A stretch of DNA of 64,000 nucleotides from Lumnitzera littorea (Eukaryota; Streptophyta; Magnoliopsida; Myrtales; Combretaceae), in the NCBI GenBank assembly GCA_024138015.1, contig JAMXBB010000007.1, positions 89,157,349 through 89,221,348 of the forward strand, given 5' to 3'. The notes under the pieces were generated by a model. The model had not been told where the DNA came from. It ran no database searches and saw nothing but the letters and a program-made list of their open reading frames with translations. The translations under genes were made by a program, and so were the position numbers. Below are positions 57,180 to 64,000 of this stretch, piece after piece; positions within the stretch are counted from its first letter, which is position 1; every line of letters starts with the position of its first letter.

Positions 57180-58036
57180 CTCGTGCATGGCTCCAAGGCC
57201 TCTAATCTCTCACCCGAAGAATTCTTTCTTGTCAATTTACCGATGACGAGAAAATCTATGTAGAAAAAGGATAGCTGAATTCCTTAACAGTTTTAAAAGG
57301 TTACACCCTGCTTTGTTTTTTCCCTCTTGTGCCAAATGATCGAACCTTCAGTAGCTGAGAGTTTTCTACTGAGTGACGAGACACTTTCGTATGGGCTAAG
57401 TACTTCTTTTCCGACCTCTTACCAACACTTGCTATATCTCTTTCTTGTCTTGGCAATCCCTGATACCACTACAACTTGTTTCCACTCAGTTGCTGTACCT
57501 AAAGAATCTTTGTATGGAACTAATGTTATGCTACCACCTGTCCATTTCATTTGATATTGTACTATTTGTCCCTTTTATTTGTCTTTTTTGCCCTTTTTCA
57601 TATATATTGGGAATCCCTTTTTTATGTATGCTTTTTTGTAATTTCTGTATTTATAATTTTGCTCTAAGAACTTATTATAAATAGTCCCTTCTCCTTGTAA
57701 ACCACAATCATCTTACTTTGCAAGTAGACATTGAATATACTGTTATTGTGAGACGACTCTTTCCAAGTCCATTTTTCTTATACTCTTATCTAATTTTATC
57801 GAGTAACTCAAGATTAATGGAAGGTAAACCTTGATATTAACTTATGTGTCATATCAAGTGAAATGTCAGGCTGTGTTGTATTCGTAGGTGGGTCATATTC
57901 TCCAAGTAGCTTTACGTTAGCTACTCTAGTCAATTCATTAACCTACTCACTTCAAGTTTCTTCAATATTTTAAAGGACCCATTGGTTTTAATCTGTTACG
58001 GTAAGTTTTAATGATAATTGAGCTCCTAGGCACATC
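57180..58036 (+). repeat. 5' LTR of E2
   Basis: Promoter TATAAATAG at 57,676-57,684 with CTTCTCCTTGTAAACC downstream. It ends near AGGCACATCA, about ten bases before the PBS. It shares CTTATGTGTCATATCAAGTG with the inverted LTR at 60,903. The left limit is approximate. The frames 57,327-57,684 are not genes. Confidence 0.65.
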
Positions 58037-58045
58037 ATATAATCC

Positions 58046-58057
58046 TAGTATTAGAGC
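58046..58057 (+). promoter_or_regulatory. Decayed initiator-Met primer binding site of E2
   Basis: TAGTATTAGAGC, two transitions from TGGTATCAGAGC, followed by TTGAGGT. Confidence 0.75.
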
Positions 58058-58559
58058 TTGAGGTTGAGGTCGAAAGTTGTATGGTGATAGTCCCTATTAG
58101 TTTGCTATTTAAGATACTCTATTTTCATTTGGAAAAATAGAGCAAGTTCACAGTTCGTGTGGTAATTGTGTGTGTACATAAGGATTTCTTATGTGGAGTA
58201 TTTTTTGAAGCTTCAATTTGAGAATGTTGAATCTTAGTATTTAGAGAGATATTAACAATGCCAAGAGTTATGTTCATGGTCGTAGTCGAGTTATCTAACA
58301 AATACCATAAACTATTGATGAGTAATTACAAAACCTTGCTATTATTATAGCCAATTTAGTTATCTCAATGTAGAGAGTCTTAGAGATTGGGCCGCATGAG
58401 AGAGTTGTTGAATAGGGCTAAAAGATGAGAGATAGGTCAAGAAGATAGATGAATGAATAGCATACACCACCCCGATGTGCCAAAAGAATAGTGAGAAGAA
58501 GGTTAGAATTGGATGAAGTAGAGGAGTATGAAGAGGAAGAACAATATGATGGAGTTGAT

Positions 58560-59440
58560 GAGTGTGAACATAGAACTCATAGGGGTATCAAACACCTAAA
58601 GTACAGATTATGAGCTTCAATGGATCTAGTAGTGCTGACAACTACTTGGACTGGGAGGAGAAGATCGAAAAGATATTTAACTTTTATGATTATAAGAATG
58701 TTATTGTATTCAAGTTGCTACGTTGGAATTTTCCAAATGTGTAGTAATGTGATGGAAGAAGTTGCAGAATGTCTACCTAAGAGCCCGATGGGAAGTCTAA
58801 ACATAGAATGAAATGAAGAGAGTCTTGAGAAGTAGGTATGTTCCTGAACACTACAAACAAGACACTTTCTGACATCTCCAAGACTTGAGGTAAGGTAACC
58901 GATCAGTAGACGACTATGTTTGAGAGTTTCAGTTGCTTATGATCTAATGTGATGTTGATGAACTTGAGACACAAACTATAGTGCAATTCATTGTTAGGCT
59001 AAGGATTGAGATTGGTAACATAGTGGAGATGCAAAGTCTTATGACTTTGGATGAAGCCATTAGGGTAGCATAGAGAGTTGAAAGGTAGAGGTAAAACTAG
59101 ATTAGTCAAATACCAAGTAGTCAACCTATGCTGCCGAACAAGAGTGGCATGACGAGCCGACTAAGGAATGACCGAGCATCAAACACTTCCAAGGCGGAAC
59201 ATCGAGGGTAAGTATCGATTCAACTAGAAGAAGGCCGAGGTAAAGGTAAGGCCAAAGAACTGACGTCTAAAGAGACTAAGGTTAGAACTCAAGAAGAAAG
59301 ACTCGAGAAGCCAAATACTTTAAATGTCTCAGTTTTACGCATGTAGCTAGTCAATGTCCGAACTACTGAGTCATGCCTATAAAGGGAGACAAGCCCTAAT
59401 TTGAAGTAGAGAGTGTGAGTGAAGGAGAGGAAGAGATGGC
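58560..59440 (+). pseudogene. Gag of E2 (broken)
   Basis: SFNGSSSADNYLDWEEKIEK, IFNFYDYKN (capsid start), then in another frame RYVPEHYKQDTF, RSVDDYV, CDVDELETQTIVQFIVRLRI and VEMQSLMTLDEAIRVA. The CCHC knuckle reads YFKCLSFTHVASQCPN (first Cys is Tyr). An acidic linker follows. Open part 58,620-58,811. Confidence 0.82.
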
Positions 59441-59569
59441 AGTTAAATAGATGCTAGAAGCATTTCAGGAAGACCTCGATGTTGAGACACTACCTAAGGG
59501 TGGTACTGAGTACTGTTTTGTCATTTGACGATCTCTTAGTGCTTTTGTGGCTAATGAGAATGAGCAAAG

Positions 59570-60330
59570 GGAGAACCTCTTCCATATGAATTACCGAGTG
59601 AATGGCAAGCTATGCACCTTGATCATTAATGGAAGGAGTTGTATCAATGTCATAGTTGTTGTTAGTGAATTTTGGGATGAGGAAAAATCTTGTAAAAGAA
59701 AGTGAAATACTTGGTAGTAAGGCCAGTCCGGTATAGTCACTCTAATGCTTAAGTTAGTAAGGTAACTTAGTATAGTAAGTATGTCAATAAGAAGTGTTAG
59801 GAGCCCTTATAGAGCTTCTTTCTAGTATTTATAGATGGATGTAGTGTCTAATGTAGTTATCGGGATAACTGTTAGGATTCGGAGAAGCTTCCTAATTTGA
59901 CATCTCCCCTAATATGTAGGGGTAGCAAGCGGTTGTATAATATAACTATGCTTATGATAACTATTTACGCTATAGACTTGAATTTAAACTAGAAGCGCTT
60001 CTTATGCTCGGCATAAATGCCATGTATCACCTATGCAGTGCAAATGTCGAGAGAGTTAGTTATGCAGCATCTCAATAGACAAAAGGCTGAGTGTTAGATG
60101 AGCAAAAAATGACTATCAACGATAGCATAAGGGGTAGTTTAGGCTATGAAATTGCTAATGTTCCCTCATCACAAGTTATATAAGATTCACTAGCTGAATG
60201 AGAAAGGAGGCTTACATGTTGCTGAGCAGGTTAAAGTACTGATTGTCATTGGTGATAGGTAGCGAAGTGTTGTGTGATGTCCTTTCTATGTACACTTCTC
60301 ACATCTTACTTGGCTGACTATGGCTATTTG
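59570..60330 (+). pseudogene. Protease of E2, split by a 465-bp insertion
   Basis: VNGKLCTLIINGRSCINVI carries Asn-Gly-Arg instead of the Asp-Gly-Gly site. The reading breaks off at 59,655 and resumes at 60,121 with KLYKIH-stop-LNEKGGLHVAE, exactly where E1 is continuous. Confidence 0.8.
59656..60120. mobile_element. 465-bp insertion, candidate solo LTR or small element
   Basis: Starts TTGTTGTTAG and ends CTATCAAC (imperfect inverted ends). Flanks are CATAG (59,651-59,655) and GATAG (60,121-60,125), a 5-bp duplication with one mismatch. It contains a TATA-like AGTATTTATAGATG near 59,817. The uninterrupted site is seen in E1 near 51,415. Confidence 0.65.
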
Positions 60331-60459
60331 AGTTGAAAGTATTACATAATGGGTATAAGAACACCTATATGTTCCTAAAGGATGAGAAGAAAATCATACT
60401 AACACCCATGAGCCCTAAGAAAGTGCAAGAAGCCTGAGAGAAGGTTGCTAGATCACTAC

Positions 60460-60750
60460 AATGGAAGTTCTTAATGATTTTCCAAGTTTAGTTTGCCTAA
60501 GAAGTTAAGGCCGAGGACTATGTACTCCTTTTAGCCAGGAGACTCTTGGAGGTAAGAGAAGTTGAGAGCTTACCTGCCGAGGTACAGCAGCTACTTCAAG
60601 ACTATGTTAACCTATTTCCTATCGAGATATTGAAAGTTTTACCTCCCTTAAAAGGCATTGAGCATTGCATTGACCTCTAACTTGGAGCTGCTTAACCTAA
60701 TTGACTTGCTTACAAGCTTAATCTTGAGTAGGTAGCCGAACTGACTCATG
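60460..60750 (+). pseudogene. RT N-terminal stub of E2
   Basis: LLQDYVNLFPIEILKVLPPL, then GIEHCIDL, YKLNLE-stop-VAELTHE, parallel to LPPIRGIEHYIDLQ in E1. It ends before the catalytic domain. Confidence 0.75.
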
Positions 60751-61560
60751 AATGAACATACAAACCTGATATCATACAAAACTAAAGGGGTGAGTCCAAG
60801 TTACAAGATGGCTTGAAATGTAAATGATAATCAAAGGTTGAGTAGGGGGTTCCTGTATATCGATGAAGGATATGACACATCACTGCCTCATAGAGCTCAA
60901 GTTACACTTGATATGACACATAAGTATGGCTGGAGGTCACTTGCTATTAATCTATGCTCAGAAGGGCTAGATAAGAGTAATTCAAAAATAAGAGAGACAC
61001 TTAGCTTAAGAGAGTAAAATGTTTAGTGTATTCATCTGTATTTCGATCCTCCTCTACATTTACAGTATGAAGGTATTTATATCATCCCGTTAGAGAAAAT
61101 CCTAAGTTATGGAAATTACAAAAGAATGGTTCTTATTTGCTAAAAACAAAAGAGAATAATTTTCAAGGAAAATATGAAATCGTGCAAAAGAACTAACACA
61201 AACGTCCTTTGTCAGAAAGGATAGTATGCATAAGTTTTTACTATGATTCTAATAGTATTGTGGTTTAGGTAGGGGTGGACCTCGGTTTAAGCCTATTCGA
61301 AGTTAGCAAGGGTTAGACAATGGTTGGTACAGGGATGGCTTACATTAGGGTTGGCCTCAGATGGTCACTCTTGACAGTTTTGCTCAGCTTCAGCACAATG
61401 AAGTGCTGCATCAAGGTTTGGCACTTAGACTATGGATTAGTAGAGGGTTCGGCTCGGCATGCTAGTTGTTCACCTCAACAACATCTAAGATGACATGGAG
61501 AGTAGAGTAGCTTGGTAGATCGGACTAGGGCAAGCATTGCTCCTTAGCGCTTAACTTACT
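60751..61560 (-). repeat. 3' LTR of E3
   Basis: Reverse complement carries the TATA region (plus strand TATTTATAT, 61,074-61,082) and the CACTTGATATGACACATAAG word shared inversely with the E2 LTR. Limits approximate. GGTTCGGCTCGGCATG at about 61,450 again contains the AGCTCGG-like word. Confidence 0.65.
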
Positions 61561-61569
61561 TCAAATAGC

Positions 61570-62740
61570 TTAGTGGACCACTTGAGAGAGCCCTTGGGTT
61601 CGAGAGCATATAATCGCTTCGTGATCTCTATCATCCCCTCTGAGTTGTTTGAGATTTGGGATCAAATCTGGTTCAAGTCTAGTTTGCTCGACTTTAAGAG
61701 CGAAAGGTTGGAGGTTAGCAATGTTCAAAGAGTTTGAGACTCTATATCCTTTAGGTAATTCAATCATGTAGGCGTTAGGATTCATCTTTTCAAGTACTCT
61801 AAAAAGTCTATTGCCTCTAGGAAACAATTTGCTCTTCCTCAAGTTTAGGAATCTTTCCTTGCTTAGTTATATCTAGACCATATCGCCTGGTCAAAATTCT
61901 CTCTTCTTCCATCTTCAGCTTCACTTCTCAAGCTTAATAGTAGCACGACCTAGTTGCTCCACGACCTAGTTGCTCTATAACCTTTTGGTGCATGGTTTTG
62001 ATGGCTTCAACTTTCTCAATGGTTGGTTGGTCATCATCATGAATTCTTGGTTAGGGTACTTGGTCCAATAGGAGCTCAGGGTTGAACACGTAGGCGACTT
62101 TGAATAGAGACATACTTGTGACGATGTGGGTGGTTTGATTGTAGGTGAATTCGATGATTAGTAGACATAAATCTCAATAGGCCATGTTTTGTCCAACAGT
62201 AACCCGTAGCAAAGTTCCTATAGTTTGATCGACAACTTCGGTTTGCCCATCAACTTATGGATGGTAGGATGTGATGTACAATAACTTGGTTCCCAATCAC
62301 CTCTAAAGTGTCTTCCAAATGTAGCTCATGAACTTGGGGTCTCAATCCGAAACTATGGTTTTGGGTACACCATGAAGCTTAATCACCTCCTGTAAGAAAA
62401 GAAAAAAAGATAACCAAAGCAGTGTTAGTCTTGGAACAGGGCACGAAATGTACCATCTTACTAAATCGATCCACAACCACTATAATGGAGTCCTTCCCTT
62501 GGGATGTCCACGGTAATTCTAACATGAAGTCCATACTCAACTCGGACCATGGTTTGGTTAGGAACGGCAAAGGTTGGTAGTGTCCTTGCTTAGCTTAACT
62601 CTTTACTTTTTAGTAGGTCGCACATTTTTCCAACATAGATTAAACATCTCTCTTCATCCTTGGCCAAAAGAATCTGGAGGATAATGCCTCATAAGTTTGA
62701 TACTGGCCAAAGTATGCTATCGATCCCCCTCCATACGCTT
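61570..62740 (-). pseudogene. Integrase of E3 (D-D-E present, frame broken)
   Basis: SRFFWPRMKRDV, PWSELSMDFMLELPWTSQ (Asp), KDSIIVVVDRFSKMVHFVPC, HGVPKTIVSD-stop-DPKF (Asp), DGQTEVVDQTIGTLL (Glu); C-terminus FPRGNRLFRVLEKMNPNAYM and NSLNIANLQPF, then RGDDRDHE. No chromodomain. At least ten stops. Open parts are 61,570-61,842 and 62,379-62,570. Confidence 0.9.
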
Positions 62741-62929
62741 CACACACTAGTAGTTCTCGCTTTGAATAGGCCAGGATACATAGCCTTCCCTTTCTAAATA
62801 AGTATCTGTCTTCCCTATGGTAGTCATCCAGTGTCTATCTTTCCTCACAATGGCCTAAATAAGACTAAAGTGTAGGTCCACAGCATATAAATTCTTGATG
62901 GTTGAAAACCTAAGTAGCTTCATCTGCAA

Positions 62930-63352
62930 TTCGTTTAGGAAGGTATGTCCTCTCGATAAGGCGTCGGCCACTACATTATTCTTTCCATTCTTGTATTTTA
63001 CAACATAAGAAAAACCTTCCATAAACTCAACCTACTTGGCTTATCTTCGAGACAACTTCAGTTAGCTCTTTAGATATCTCAAGAATTCATGATCGGTGTA
63101 GATCATGAATTCTTTGGGTAATAGGTAGTATTGCTACACCATTAAGGCTTGGATTAAGGAGTATAACTCCTTATCATGGATGGAATAGTTTAGTGTGGCT
63201 CTTCGAAGTTTCTCACTAAAGTAAGCAATAAGTTGGCCTTTTTGCATTAACACAACACCTATGCCTAGTCTAAACACATCACACTCTATCTCAAATACCT
63301 TGTTGAAGTTCAGTAGAGCTAAGATGGGGGCTGTAGTTAGCTTCTCCTTCAC
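62930..63352 (-). pseudogene. RNase H of E3 (broken)
   Basis: FEIECDVFRLGIGVVLMQ (Asp), HDKELYSLIQALMV (Glu), IYTDHEFLRYLKS (Asp), VKYKNGKNNVVADALSRG (Asp). Catalytic residues are intact and stops lie between them. Open part 63,134-63,352. Confidence 0.9.
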
Positions 63353-64000
63353 ATCTTCAAAACTCCTCCTCTCTTTCTCACCTCATCTAAATTCAACATT
63401 CTTCTTTGAGAGTTCGGTGAGTAGAACCACAATCGTACTGAAGTTCTTTATGAATCAGCAATAGAATGATGCCAGGCCGTGGAAATCAGATGCCACCTCC
63501 ACTCACAGCAAATCTTAAGAAGATCACCTTAAGTTGGTAGAAATCACACTTCTTCAGATTGGCATAGAGTTATCCGGCTCGAAGTTTTGCAAGCACTTAT
63601 CAGAGGTGCTCTTGGTGCTTCTCTAAGTCAGGATTGTAGACTAGGATATCATTAAAATAAACCATGACAAACTATTCTAGTAACTCTTAGAGCACATGAT
63701 TCATAAGTTGCATGAATGTACTCGGCGCATTAGATAGTCCGAATGACATTACAAGCCATTTATATAAACCATGTTGTGCCTTGAATATGGTCTTCCACTC
63801 ATTGCCTTCACGGATTCAAATTTGATGGTATCCAAATTTGAGATCGATCTTGGAGAACACTTTTGCTTTACTTAACTTGTCTAGCATATCATTAAGCCTG
63901 GGTATGGGATACCTGTACTTGATGGTGATTCGATCGATAGCTTGGCTATCCATACACATCTTCTAAGAACCAACCTTCTTCAATATTAATAAGGCCGGTA
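63353..64000 (-). pseudogene. Reverse transcriptase of E3 (broken, runs off the edge)
   Basis: CMDSQAIDRITIKYRYPIPR, FSKIDLKFGYHQI (first Asp present), MSFGLSNAPSTFMQLMNHVL, MVYFNDILVYN (YFDD box is YFND), LYANLKKCDFYQLKVIFL. Many stops and a frameshift after about 63,520. The N-terminus lies beyond position 64,000. Confidence 0.9.

Larger units (their letters stand above)
57180..60750 (+). mobile_element. Ty3/gypsy element E2 (5' LTR to RT N-terminus)
   Basis: Plus-strand order: LTR, decayed initiator-Met PBS, gag, protease (split by an insertion), start of RT. It is cut near 60,750, where an inverted LTR (E3) begins. Same family as E1. Confidence 0.8.
60751..64000 (-). mobile_element. Ty3/gypsy element E3 (RT to 3' LTR), runs off the window
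   Basis: Minus-strand order from the right edge: RT, RNase H, integrase, 3' LTR. Same family as E1 and E2. It appears to have inserted into E2. Confidence 0.85.

Noticed and set aside
57327..57684. Two overlapping plus frames
   Set aside because: They lie inside the E2 LTR and span its promoter region.
1..64000. Organelle DNA insertions, rRNA genes or host protein genes
   Set aside because: I looked for familiar chloroplast, mitochondrial, rRNA and tRNA words and for multi-exon host genes and saw none. A database search would be needed to exclude short ones.

Overview
The window looks like plant (angiosperm, probably dicot) nuclear DNA from a gene-poor, repeat-filled region. It is AT-rich and full of decayed LTR retrotransposons of the Ty3/gypsy superfamily. 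Three plant lineages can be told apart by primer binding sites and domain order: a chromovirus with a chromodomain (Del/Tekay-like, initiator-Met tRNA primer), a Tat/Ogre-type element (second RNase H, upstream ORF1, long LTRs), and an Athila-type fragment (TGGCGCC-type primer site). I found no convincing host protein gene, rRNA or functional tRNA gene. The long free reading frames are either retrotransposon domains or accidental frames in simple sequence.

Layout. 1-15.5 kb: no genes; triplet-rich simple sequence whose strand composition flips near 2.17 kb, a 147-bp tandem duplication, LTR-like promoter segments, and a 2-kb island studded with the word AGCTCGG. 15.5-26.3 kb: a minus-strand chromovirus with a 3.5-kb 3' LTR (TG...CA), PPT, integrase with chromodomain, RT/RNase H, protease, gag, an additional reading frame between gag and the primer site, an initiator-Met PBS, and a 5' LTR cut at 26,334. 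26.3-42.4 kb: a plus-strand Tat/Ogre-type element with a cut 5' LTR, PBS, ORF1, gag, protease, an intron-like segment, RT/RNase H, archaeal-type RNase H, integrase, an 81-bp minisatellite in the 3' UTR, PPT and a 3' LTR. That 3' LTR is itself split by a 2.9-kb solo LTR with a perfect 5-bp target duplication. A 377-bp assembly gap lies in the 3' UTR, flanked by poly-G. 42.4-44.8 kb: a minus-strand Athila-type gag, PBS and LTR. 45-50.6 kb: a 344-bp tandem duplication, a Tat-type solo LTR and a second copy of a dispersed non-coding repeat. 50.6-64 kb: four pieces of a related short-LTR gypsy family, in both orientations and apparently nested.

The coding parts would have made Gag particles and the protease, reverse transcriptase, RNase H and integrase of a retrotransposition cycle, but every copy is broken. 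Most in-frame stops I could judge sit where CAA, CAG or CGA became TAA, TAG or TGA, as expected from deamination of methylated cytosine. The most unusual features are the extra gag-like reading frame upstream of gag in the chromovirus (24,355-25,175), intron-like segments in two elements, the AGCTCGG word islands, and the triplet domain that switches strand. All similarity statements come from reading by eye; no alignment or database search was run.
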